DNA of 64,000 bases from Pantanalinema rosaneae (lineage in GTDB: Bacteria; Cyanobacteriota; Cyanobacteriia; Leptolyngbyales; Leptolyngbyaceae): assembly GCF_050753385.1 (NCBI RefSeq), contig NZ_JBLZFZ010000037.1, forward strand, positions 1-64,000, in the 5' to 3' direction. Under the pieces are notes generated by a model. That model was not told the DNA's origin, ran no database searches, and worked only from the letters and a program-made list of their open reading frames with translations. A program made the position numbers and the translations under genes. Shown in pieces: positions 16,655-24,632 of this stretch (its first letter is position 1; each line of letters begins with the position of its first letter).

Positions 16655-18319
16655 GTGCAAGCAGAACCGCCAGTCTCTCCGATCGATATGCCCCAGGCAA
16701 TCCAGCAAAGCCCAGCCGAGGTGAATGTCATTCCCCAAGCTCCAGCCGCCCCCAGCGCTGCCACGATCGCGCCTCCCGAAAGCTTTTCGCCTCCCCCAGT
16801 CCAACCGGCTAACACCACTCAAGCCAACCTGGAGCCTGTCACGGTTCAGGTTAGTACCACCAATCACCAGGAAGCCGCGATCGCCAAAGAACGACAGCGT
16901 TTAGAACAACAACTTGCAGACATTGTTGCCCGCGATCGCGCTACTCAAGTCGGGCAGCAACCCTCCACTGTAATTCCCGAGCCCGTAGAGGTAACCCCTG
17001 AAGTTGTAACCCCTACCCCTGTCACGGTTTCCCCCTTCCCCAGCAGTGAACAGGTTGAGGTACGGTTAGAACCCAGAACTCCCGCAGTCGTCACTCCCCC
17101 CCGTCCCCGCTCCACGCCTCCCATTGCTCAACCACCCCAGGGTCGTCGCGATCAGCCTCAGCCCACTCCCCCTGCATTCAGTAACTGGAACTCGATCGAT
17201 CTAGGAGTCAAGGGAGATGTGAGTACCGGAGCCAGTAACATTAGTCCTCCCGTAACCTACCAGCCAACCACCAACCAACCGCCAGGACAAATGATTCTGC
17301 CGCCACCGGGAGGAGTGAGTAGCACCGGATTAATTTATCCCCTCGCCAGTCCCGCTCCTATTACCTCCCCCTTTGGGTGGCGGATTCATCCCATCAGTGG
17401 CGACTCCCGCTTACATAAAGGTGTCGATTATGGAGCCCCAACCGGAACCCCAATTCTGGCAGCCGCCCGGGGACGGGTCGATTTAGCCGGAGAACTGAGT
17501 GGCTATGGGTCTACCGTGGTGATCCGGCATAACAATGACACGTTGGAAACCCTCTATGCCCACATGTCCCAAATTCTGGTGAAAGAGGGTCAGTGGGTAG
17601 AACAGGGAACAGTGATTGGTTTAGTCGGTAGCACTGGCTATTCCACGGGACCCCACCTGCATTTTGAAGTGATTCAGTCCACACCCGATGGTTGGGTCGC
17701 GATCGATCCGGTTCCCCAAATTGATCGATCGATCGCCCTGCAAAACACTCCGGTAATTCAACCTGTCGCCACCACCAACCAAACGACCATCCCTGGCAAT
17801 CAACTTACTGTCACCTCATTGCAACCCATTGGTAGTCCAGCGATCGCCACTCCTAACTTAGTCACCATGAGCATTGGACTGAATGGTGTCGTTGAAACAA
17901 CCGATCCAGTTGCTAACTTAATGTCTTTAGGGAATCGCCTGGTTTCCTTTAACGCTACCCAAAACTCCTCCCAGATGATCAAACCAGTGGGAGTTTTAGC
18001 CCCCTTAGCCTTCTCACCACCCATGACTCCGCCACTGAGTTCGTTGATCGCTCCTTTAGTCAGTGAACGATCGTCCCAGACCTCAGTAACGCCACCAACC
18101 ACTCCAGCTCAAACCGCCAGCCAGGATTGGGTATCCTTTCCAGCACCGACCTCATTAGTCATTCCTGAGGATCCCCAACCAGGGAATACAACAACCTCAA
18201 CTACACCGACAACCAATACTGTGAGTCAACCGATCACAGCCGCTACCTCTGGGGTATTGCGTCGTACTCAACCATCAGCGGTGATACCTGCTAAACCCCA
18301 ATTGCCACCCCAGCCATAG
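16655..18319 (+). CDS. M23 (LytM) family peptidase with long Pro-rich flanks
   Basis: The 554-residue protein has a Pro/Ala/Thr-rich N-terminal region, a short coiled coil (about 70-100) and an M23 endopeptidase domain at about 225-350. The zinc site is HKGVD (His254, Asp258) with the HLH motif at 334-336 (GPHLHFE). A Thr/Pro-rich tail of about 200 residues follows. Such proteins cleave peptidoglycan cross-links or regulate amidases. The start is a GTG with GGAGG 7 bases upstream, giving a mature-looking N-terminus (AEPP) and no signal peptide, although the enzyme should be exported. The frame stays open upstream to 16553 without a good start codon. Confidence 0.88.
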   Translation: MQAEPPVSPIDMPQAIQQSPAEVNVIPQAPAAPSAATIAPPESFSPPPVQPANTTQANLEPVTVQVSTTNHQEAAIAKERQRLEQQLADIVARDRATQVGQQPSTVIPEPVEVTPEVVTPTPVTVSPFPSSEQVEVRLEPRTPAVVTPPRPRSTPPIAQPPQGRRDQPQPTPPAFSNWNSIDLGVKGDVSTGASNISPPVTYQPTTNQPPGQMILPPPGGVSSTGLIYPLASPAPITSPFGWRIHPISGDSRLHKGVDYGAPTGTPILAAARGRVDLAGELSGYGSTVVIRHNNDTLETLYAHMSQILVKEGQWVEQGTVIGLVGSTGYSTGPHLHFEVIQSTPDGWVAIDPVPQIDRSIALQNTPVIQPVATTNQTTIPGNQLTVTSLQPIGSPAIATPNLVTMSIGLNGVVETTDPVANLMSLGNRLVSFNATQNSSQMIKPVGVLAPLAFSPPMTPPLSSLIAPLVSERSSQTSVTPPTTPAQTASQDWVSFPAPTSLVIPEDPQPGNTTTSTTPTTNTVSQPITAATSGVLRRTQPSAVIPAKPQLPPQP

Positions 18320-18354
18320 TAATAGCAGGATGAGCGATCGGTAACCGACTGTCC

Positions 18355-18381
18355 GGGCGGGTTTAGCAGACCAATCCGCCC
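18355..18381. repeat. GGGCGG/CCGCCC inverted repeat
   Basis: GGGCGG (18355-18360) and CCGCCC (18376-18381) form a 6-bp GC stem about 35 bp after the M23 stop. The context, GTTTAGCAGACCAATCCGCC followed by CCTAC, resembles a common dispersed cyanobacterial intergenic repeat. It may act as a transcript-end hairpin. Confidence 0.5.
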
Positions 18382-18461
18382 CTACAATAAGTTATCGGCA
18401 AAACCCATCCCTACCAAACTTCAAAAAGTATTGCAGTGATTTAATTTTCCTTCCGCAGCGA

Positions 18462-19019
18462 TTACTGACGGCTACCGATCGTTTTTTGGAAAGCGGGGCG
18501 TTCCGTCATGCGTTTGGTATAGTCTACAACCGCCGGATAGGTACTCAAATCCAGCTTTAACATTAAAGGAATGTAAGCCAGCAGCGATCCTACCGCCGCA
18601 TCTGCCGCACTAAAGCGATCGCCAACTAAAAACGATCGTTGCTCTAATACGCCATTTAATGCCGACATCAATCGAGGCATTTCCCGCTCCCGGTTTGCCT
18701 CCACAAACACCCCTGGGCCTAAGGTAGCATTGGCAAATAAGATCCACTGATTCTGTTCGGCTCGCTGTTCTGGGGAGAGTGGCGCTGGGGCATACTTCTC
18801 TTCCAGGTACAACAAAATTGCCCCCGACTCCCAGAGCTTAAAAGCACCATCGACGATCGCCGGGACTTTACCAACGGGATTAATCGCTAAATAATCGGCT
18901 TGCTGATGCTCACCTGCCTGCATATCCAGCAGCACAAACTCATAGGGAACCCCTAATTCTTCTAGAAACCACTGGATGATTGAAGCCCGACTGCGGGCAC
19001 CACCGTAAAGTTTGAGCAT
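18462..19019 (-). CDS. Glutathione S-transferase family protein
   Basis: The 185-residue protein has an N-terminal thioredoxin-like GST domain (LKLYGGARSRASIIQWFLEEL, NPVGKVPAIVDG with the cis-Pro, LWESGAILLYLEEKY) and an all-helical C-terminal domain with the GDRFSAADAAVGSLL capping motif. Ser9-Arg-Ala-Ser is the likely catalytic region that binds glutathione. Substrate is unknown. It lies 19 bp after an uncharacterised gene on the same strand and is probably co-transcribed with it. Confidence 0.93.
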   Translation of the reverse strand: MLKLYGGARSRASIIQWFLEELGVPYEFVLLDMQAGEHQQADYLAINPVGKVPAIVDGAFKLWESGAILLYLEEKYAPAPLSPEQRAEQNQWILFANATLGPGVFVEANREREMPRLMSALNGVLEQRSFLVGDRFSAADAAVGSLLAYIPLMLKLDLSTYPAVVDYTKRMTERPAFQKTIGSRQ

Positions 19020-19038
19020 GAGTCAGGAATCTAAAGGA

Positions 19039-19593
19039 TTACAAAACCTTGTGGGTATATTCGTGCTGCTTCACATTATCCTCTGTACGAATAATGCGCT
19101 GGGAATTCAATACACGTTTACGCTCCGTTGAGAAATTAAAATCAGACTTAGCTGTCCCTGCCGGAATATGAGCCTGAGCCACCGGATGGGATTTATAGGT
19201 GCGGGTTGCCGCGATCGCCCGGAAGGCAAAATCATCACAAAACTGAGTGGTCGCCGGAAATTCAGCCGGTAAGCGAGGGGTTTCCCCCTCCAAGACTGCC
19301 CCGATCGTCGTCGCAATCGCCTGTTCGTAGGACGTAGGAATCCCCTTAATAATCGTTTCTAACGCCGAAGACGGAATGGGTTCCGCGATTTGCACCGCAT
19401 GAACCTCTCCATCCTCCTTAATAAAGCAAGTCGCTAACCCCAACACCAGATAGTCGTCCGCCGACAGATCAGGGGCATTAGCAATCGACATGGCAGTAGT
19501 CATAAACGGATCTTCCCCAGGAATGTTTTCAGCAACCAACGTAATAGACCCAAGCCTTTGAAATTCTACCAACTTCCCAGAGGCAATGAACAA
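19039..19593 (-). CDS. Uncharacterised protein upstream of the GST gene
   Basis: This 184-residue soluble protein is not assigned to a named family. It has acidic/aliphatic blocks (GSITLVAENIPGEDPF, DLSADDYLVLGLATCF, DGEVHAVQIAEPIPSSALE) and a basic C-terminal half with KRVLNSQRIIRTEDN. No signal peptide or membrane helix is visible. The frame opens with TTG at 19593; an internal ATG (MTTAMSIANA, about residue 31) is an alternative. The 19-bp spacing to the GST gene suggests an operon and a possible role in redox or detoxification, but that is inference only. Confidence 0.75.
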   Translation of the reverse strand: MFIASGKLVEFQRLGSITLVAENIPGEDPFMTTAMSIANAPDLSADDYLVLGLATCFIKEDGEVHAVQIAEPIPSSALETIIKGIPTSYEQAIATTIGAVLEGETPRLPAEFPATTQFCDDFAFRAIAATRTYKSHPVAQAHIPAGTAKSDFNFSTERKRVLNSQRIIRTEDNVKQHEYTHKVL

Positions 19594-19610
19594 TACCCAT
19601 TAAACTCCCC

Positions 19611-19664
19611 ACTCCCCCATCTCCTCATCTCCTCATCTCCTCATCTCCTCATCTCCCCACTCCT
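19611..19664. repeat. ATCTCCTC minisatellite
   Basis: CATCTCCT occurs about four times in perfect tandem, flanked by CCCCACTCC variants. It is the complement of the GGGGAGAT/GAGGAGAT tracts elsewhere in the window and lies immediately upstream of the minus-strand gene at 19039-19593. Confidence 0.9.
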
Positions 19665-19844
19665 CACGATCGGGAACCAACTCCCCCACTCTCTGTCTGT
19701 ATACCTAATTCCCTGAGTAAATTTCCCGAAATCAACCGATTGGATGTGTAGTTGAAGAGTAGTTGACAGGTAGGCTAGTCCATATCAGTGGAATCTGCTG
19801 TTTCTGCAACTTTAGTGGTCTCACGAACTTAGGCACCTGAGTAA

Positions 19845-20747
19845 GTGACACATAAATTGCCCCTTCCCAAACTGGGAATTCGTAAAGTTAACCAACCTCA
19901 TTGTGAGATCGGCATGAATCCTCGTACCTCTCCAGGTTATGATCACAACGCCAAACGGTCTTATCGGGCACTGATTTCGTTATCTGCCCATGCTGGCGCA
20001 TCTGGTAAGCGATCGCGGCGGCTTGGGGTTGCTCGGTCAGGAGCGATGACATCCCTGCCCGCCGAGGAAGAGACTCACCTGAGTTCACAGGATCGCTTGA
20101 CCCTACTCCGGCAAACGGCGATCGATTTAGCTCAACAGAAACAATATGCAAAAGCGATCGCCTTATTTAATGTATTAATTAATGCTGACTCTGGTAATGC
20201 CAGTGATTACAACAATCGGGGACTGATCCACTTCCAAAGTGGTGATCCTGTCCGCGCCCTGGCTGACTATAATCGGGCGCTCCGGCTCAATCCTCGGCTG
20301 GCTAAAGTTTATAATAACCGCGCCAATTGCTATGCTGCGCTCGGACAATTAGAAGCCGCCTTATTAGACTACGAAATGGCGATCGATTTGAATCCCACGG
20401 ATATTCGCTCGCGGATTAATCAAGGCATTACCTTCCGCGATTTGGAGTTGTACGAGCAGGCGATCGAATGCTTTGATTTATCTCTGCAACTGATTGAGCT
20501 ACTTGACAACACCAATACTGCCGAGCCGACGATCGCACTGCAAGGACATATCTATGCGGAACGGGGTCGCACTCATCATTTAGCAGGAGACTGGAACTGG
20601 GCAGTTGCAGATTACCATCGCGCCTTGGCTCACCTGCCGATGAGCAATCCCCAAGTGGCGCTGTCCTATCGCTTGCGGCAACAGGTGGTGGGTTGGCTGG
20701 AAGCCTTATTAGCTCCTTTATTTGCCGAAAACAACGACCTACATTAA
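19845..20747 (+). CDS. TPR repeat protein
   Basis: The 300-residue protein has a basic low-complexity N-terminus (about 1-80) and then four to five tetratricopeptide repeats (about 88-285). Examples are YAKAIALFNVLINADSGN, VRALADYNRALRLNPRLAKVYNNRAN and LEAALLDYEMAIDLNP. TPRs mediate protein-protein contacts, so a scaffolding or assembly role is likely but unspecified. The frame starts at GTG 19845; ATG 19914 (MNPRTSPGYDHN) is a reasonable alternative. Its end overlaps the convergent GNAT gene by 9 bp. Confidence 0.85.
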   Translation: MTHKLPLPKLGIRKVNQPHCEIGMNPRTSPGYDHNAKRSYRALISLSAHAGASGKRSRRLGVARSGAMTSLPAEEETHLSSQDRLTLLRQTAIDLAQQKQYAKAIALFNVLINADSGNASDYNNRGLIHFQSGDPVRALADYNRALRLNPRLAKVYNNRANCYAALGQLEAALLDYEMAIDLNPTDIRSRINQGITFRDLELYEQAIECFDLSLQLIELLDNTNTAEPTIALQGHIYAERGRTHHLAGDWNWAVADYHRALAHLPMSNPQVALSYRLRQQVVGWLEALLAPLFAENNDLH

Positions 20748-21344
20748 TCTCATTGGCACGATCGCAAACCGTCCCGGAATCCCCAGGTCATAGAGCAGGA
20801 GTGGCGGTAACGATTTCAGTGGTACGGGAGCGAACCCCAAGCGACTATAGAATTTTACTAAGGGTGGCATACAGGCCAGGTACAGAGGCTTGGTAGCGCG
20901 TTGCCCCAATTGGGAGACTAAAAACGATCCCACCCCTTGTTTGCGCCACTTCGCCAGCACATATACGTCATACAACACGGAGTAATGGGGCTGTTGCCGC
21001 AATTTGGCACAGGCGATCGGGCTACCGTCATGTTCAATTACCCAAAAGTTGCTCCAGCCTTCATTCCAGGACAGGACAAGCACCAACAGAATTACAAATC
21101 CGACGACGATCGTGGCTGCCATTAAGAAGCTAACCAGTTCTGTCCAATCGATCGTGGTCATTAGATAACCCGTCACTGCTACTAATAGCCCCAAGATCAT
21201 TCCTTGCTGCATCATCTGCCAGCGGGTTGGGGGCGGAATGATTTCTTGCCGAAACTGATTGAGTAAATGCCGAATCAGACGGCGATCGCTCGGACGAGCC
21301 GGACGCAGTTCACATCCGGTGAGTAAAGGGGCAAAATCAGTCAT
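20739..21344 (-). CDS. GNAT-family acetyltransferase with two inserted membrane helices
   Basis: The 201-residue protein carries GNAT motif A (LYDVYVLAKWRKQGVGSFLVSQL, with the acetyl-CoA loop RKQGVG) and motif B (LVKFYSRLGFAP). Between the first beta-alpha unit (CELRPARPSDRRLIRHLL) and the core lie two strong hydrophobic helices (GMILGLLVAVTGYLM and LMAATIVVGFVILLVLVL), so the enzyme should be membrane-associated. ATG 21344 is chosen over an upstream TTG. The acceptor substrate is unknown. Confidence 0.85.
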   Translation of the reverse strand: MTDFAPLLTGCELRPARPSDRRLIRHLLNQFRQEIIPPPTRWQMMQQGMILGLLVAVTGYLMTTIDWTELVSFLMAATIVVGFVILLVLVLSWNEGWSNFWVIEHDGSPIACAKLRQQPHYSVLYDVYVLAKWRKQGVGSFLVSQLGQRATKPLYLACMPPLVKFYSRLGFAPVPLKSLPPLLLYDLGIPGRFAIVPMRLM

Positions 21345-21575
21345 GGGCACGTTATCAATACCAAAATCAGCCAAAGGAAACGCTCGATCGACAGAAACGT
21401 TATGATCAAAGGTCTATAGCAGTCCTGAAATTATGCCTGGGATGAGAGCAGATTGTGAGCGGTGATACCGCCAGAGAATTCACAACTGCCCTGTGGCGGG
21501 TGATTGGTCGTTTTAGGATCGTTGGGTATCAATGTCAGAATGCCCTGGATTGTGTCAAAAAATGCAGTGAACACT

Positions 21576-22790
21576 ATGGTTTCTACTTCCTTATTCCCGT
21601 TGCCCGTAGACCATTCTCGGCTACGTGCCGAAATCCGCGCTCTCCAACCGCAATTAGTGGAATGGCGACGTTCCTTGCATCGCAAACCCGAGCTAGGGTT
21701 CCGGGAATACCTGACCGCAGAGTTTGTTGCCCAAAAACTGCAAGCCTGGGGGATTGAGCATCAAACGTGCATCGCCCAAACAGGTATCGTAGCAACAATT
21801 TCTAGCGATCGTCCGGGTCGGGTACTGGGGATTCGGGCAGATATGGATGCCCTGCCGATTCAGGAAGAAAATCAGGTGTCATATCGATCGCAGCATGATG
21901 GGATTATGCACGCCTGCGGTCATGACGGTCATACAGCGATCGCCCTGGGGACTGCCTACTACCTTTCGCAACACCGGGATCAATTTACGGGTACTGTAAA
22001 AATCATCTTTCAACCTGCCGAGGAAGGCCCCGGAGGCGCGAAACCAATGATTGCGGCGGGGGTACTGCACAATCCGACGGTAGATGCCATTATTGGGTTG
22101 CATTTGTGGAATAACTTGCCCTTAGGAACCGTTGGGGTTCGCAATGGCGCGTTGATGGCGGCGACTGAAATGTTTCGCTGTACGATTCGGGGTAAAGGCG
22201 GACATGGCGCGATTCCCCAGCAAACGATCGATTCGATCGTAGTAGGTGCCCAAATCATCAATGCCCTGCAAACGATCGTCGCTCGTAACATCAATCCGAT
22301 CGATGCGGCAGTGGTGACAGTCGGCGAATTTCATGCAGGAACCGCCCATAATGTGATTGCGGATACTGCCGAATTGCGGGGAACCGTTCGGTACTTCAAT
22401 CCCGCCTATGACAGTTATTTTGGGCAACGGATGGATCAATTAATTGGGGGCATCTGCCAGAGTCATGGGGCTCAGTATGATTTTGATTATTGGCAACTGT
22501 ATCCAGCCGTGATTAATCATCCCGACATGGCGGCATTAGTGCGATCGGTCGCTGAAACGGTGGTCGAGTCCCCCTTAGGGGTCGTGCCAGAATGCCAAAC
22601 CATGGGCGGCGAAGACATGTCCTTCTTTTTGCAAGCCGTTCCTGGTTGTTACTTTTTCCTGGGATCTGCCAATGCCGAAAAGGATCTCGCCTATCCGCAC
22701 CACCATCCCCGGTTTAATTTTGATGAAACCGCTCTGGGAATGGGAGTCGAGATGTTTGTGCGGTGTGTGGAGAAATTTTGCTCGGCTTAA
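21576..22790 (+). CDS. M20D amidohydrolase (N-acyl amino acid / IAA-amino acid hydrolase family)
   Basis: The 404-residue metal-dependent amidohydrolase splits N-acyl amino acids or related amides. Motifs are GIRADMDALPIQEEN, MHACGHDGHTAIALG (metal-binding Cys/His), QPAEEGPGGAKPMI (catalytic Glu) and GEDMSFFLQAVPGCYFFLG. The central dimerisation domain (RGKGGHGAIPQQTIDSIV) is intact. ATG 21576 (MVSTSLFPLPVDHSRLR) fits the family start best; ATG 21540 and TTG 21504 are upstream alternatives. It converges on the response-regulator gene with 12 bp between stops. Confidence 0.93.
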   Translation: MVSTSLFPLPVDHSRLRAEIRALQPQLVEWRRSLHRKPELGFREYLTAEFVAQKLQAWGIEHQTCIAQTGIVATISSDRPGRVLGIRADMDALPIQEENQVSYRSQHDGIMHACGHDGHTAIALGTAYYLSQHRDQFTGTVKIIFQPAEEGPGGAKPMIAAGVLHNPTVDAIIGLHLWNNLPLGTVGVRNGALMAATEMFRCTIRGKGGHGAIPQQTIDSIVVGAQIINALQTIVARNINPIDAAVVTVGEFHAGTAHNVIADTAELRGTVRYFNPAYDSYFGQRMDQLIGGICQSHGAQYDFDYWQLYPAVINHPDMAALVRSVAETVVESPLGVVPECQTMGGEDMSFFLQAVPGCYFFLGSANAEKDLAYPHHHPRFNFDETALGMGVEMFVRCVEKFCSA

Positions 22791-22802
22791 CTGGGTCGAT
22801 CG

Positions 22803-23180
22803 CTACAATCCTAAAACTTCCATGGACTTTTCCATCACCTCATCGGGGTCAAAGGGCTTGGTCATATACAGATCAGCCCCGACTTCGATCCCCTTTTGTT
22901 TATCAAATTCCTGCCCCTTCGCGGTTAGCATAATGATGTAAATATCCGCGATCGCTAACTCATGTTTCACGGTATGGCAGACATCAAAGCCATTCATCTG
23001 TGGCATCATCACATCTAAAAACACCAACTGCGGCAGTTCGCTTTGAATCATCTCCAACGCTTCTTTGCCATTCGTTGCCGTCAGCAGTTCCACATCCTGG
23101 TCTTCTAGCTCCTCTAAGGTCTGCTCCAGTAATAGGCGAATATGGGGTTCGTCATCGACAATCAAAATTTTTTTAGACAT
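22803..23180 (-). CDS. CheY-like single-domain response regulator
   Basis: The 125-residue receiver domain has all key residues: the acidic pair in ILIVDDEPHIR, the phospho-acceptor Asp in LVFLDVMMPQMNGFD, a Thr in IIMLTAKG and the Lys in LYMTKPFDPDE. There is no output domain. It is the last gene of a hybrid kinase / cyclase / regulator unit, 27 bp after the cyclase stop, and is the likely final or parallel phospho-acceptor of that system. Confidence 0.95.
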   Translation of the reverse strand: MSKKILIVDDEPHIRLLLEQTLEELEDQDVELLTATNGKEALEMIQSELPQLVFLDVMMPQMNGFDVCHTVKHELAIADIYIIMLTAKGQEFDKQKGIEVGADLYMTKPFDPDEVMEKSMEVLGL

Positions 23181-23207
23181 ACGGAGCCAGGGTGGTAGAA
23201 GAAAGCA

Positions 23208-24632
23208 TTAGTAAATCACTTCAAACACTTCGATCGCGTTTTTCTTGCCTTTGACATTGATCGAACCAGAATTTTTGAACTGAAACCGATCGCAGGTCGC
23301 CTCATAAACACTGCGGGTGACTAGGATTTGTCCCCCCTGGGCAAGCGATTGCAGCCGCGACGCTGTATTCACTTCATCGCCGATCGCCGTGTAGTCCATG
23401 TGCTGAGGAGAACCAATGTTCCCCACAATTACTTTACCGGAGCTAATGCCAATCCCGGTACGAAAGTTCTCGCGAATCCAGGGAATCGGGATCGTCTGAA
23501 TCCGGCGTTGCATGGCGATCGCGGATTCGATCGCGCAAGCCTGGTTATCTGCTACCAGCGAGGGTGCGCCAAACAGCGCCACAATCATATCGCCGACAAA
23601 CTTATTCACGGTGCCCTGGTGATGAAAGATCACATCCACCATGTGGGTAAAGTATTCATTCAGATAGCCCACCACCATTTCTGGCTCTAACTCTTCACAC
23701 TGACTGGTGAAATTGCGAATATCTGAAAACAGCACACTAATTTCCTTCCGTACCGGGGCCAACGAAATTTCGCCATTCGATTGCAAAATCGCCTGCACCA
23801 GCCGAGCCGGAACGTAGCGTTCTAAATTACTTTTAATTCGCTCTTCTCGCAGTTTATTTTCGTGTAATAGTGCATTTTCGATCGCCGCTGCCGCTTGCGA
23901 TGCCACCGCATTTAATCGCTTCAAATCTGCCGCCGTGTAATTAATCGGCAGATCGCTACTGGCAATGATGATCACCCCGATCGTCCGATTATGGCTTTTC
24001 AGGGGCGCACAAACTAGAGAATAAAAGGCTTGTTCCGCCGCAATCCGGCGGGGATCTTCGGCAACCTGATTGACGATCTCACCATTACCAGTGGCAAAAA
24101 TCGTGCCAATAATCCCCTGTTCCGGTTGTAAACAAAATGTCGTCCCAAACCGAGCCAGTTGCATTGCCTCACTTGTCTCTGGATCAAAGAAAATTACCGC
24201 CCCACTATTGCCGACAATCAGTTTGCTGGCTTCCGCCAAAACTAATTGGGCAACTGCTTGTAATTGCAGATTCGCGGTCATTTTTTCTGAAAGGTTATAG
24301 AGCAGCGTCACCTCTTTGTAACGATCGAGCGTTTCCTGAGCCAGTTGCTTTTTTTCCAGTTCCTTAGCCGCTAAATAGCTCAGGAGTGAAGCGATCGCAC
24401 TCATCTCCTGGCTACCCATGACCCAACCAAAGCATTGTCCCTCTACCGTAATCCCATAGTGATGGGAATAGTCTCCGGTAATGCCCATTAGCACCGTCCC
24501 CTCAGCATCCGAGATCGCAAAGGGGAGGGCACTTTGTCCTTGTCCTGCCAACCCTGTAATCAGTTGTTGCAGTATGGCAGCAATTTCTTTTTTAGCCAGC
24601 AGCCGTTTCAGACTGATCTGCATCGTGGACAT
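23208..24632 (-). CDS. GAF-domain class III adenylyl cyclase
   Basis: The 474-residue protein has an N-terminal region, a GAF domain at about 120-250 (ILLYNLSEKM to AAAIENALLHEN) and a class III cyclase domain at about 290-474. Metal-binding aspartates are in VLFSDIRNFT and KFVGDMIVALFG; the transition-state Asn/Arg are in GDEVNTASRLQ. The Lys in NKFVGD with Thr in DYTAIGD is the adenylyl-type specificity pair seen in many bacterial enzymes, so the product is probably cAMP. It overlaps the end of the upstream hybrid kinase by 41 bp, suggesting translational coupling and GAF- or kinase-linked control. Confidence 0.93.
   Translation of the reverse strand: MSTMQISLKRLLAKKEIAAILQQLITGLAGQGQSALPFAISDAEGTVLMGITGDYSHHYGITVEGQCFGWVMGSQEMSAIASLLSYLAAKELEKKQLAQETLDRYKEVTLLYNLSEKMTANLQLQAVAQLVLAEASKLIVGNSGAVIFFDPETSEAMQLARFGTTFCLQPEQGIIGTIFATGNGEIVNQVAEDPRRIAAEQAFYSLVCAPLKSHNRTIGVIIIASSDLPINYTAADLKRLNAVASQAAAAIENALLHENKLREERIKSNLERYVPARLVQAILQSNGEISLAPVRKEISVLFSDIRNFTSQCEELEPEMVVGYLNEYFTHMVDVIFHHQGTVNKFVGDMIVALFGAPSLVADNQACAIESAIAMQRRIQTIPIPWIRENFRTGIGISSGKVIVGNIGSPQHMDYTAIGDEVNTASRLQSLAQGGQILVTRSVYEATCDRFQFKNSGSINVKGKKNAIEVFEVIY

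Noticed and set aside
19650..19672. ACTCCTCAC resembling the Yfr1 small RNA core
   Set aside because: It is part of the ATCTCCTC minisatellite and lacks the flanking hairpins of Yfr1.
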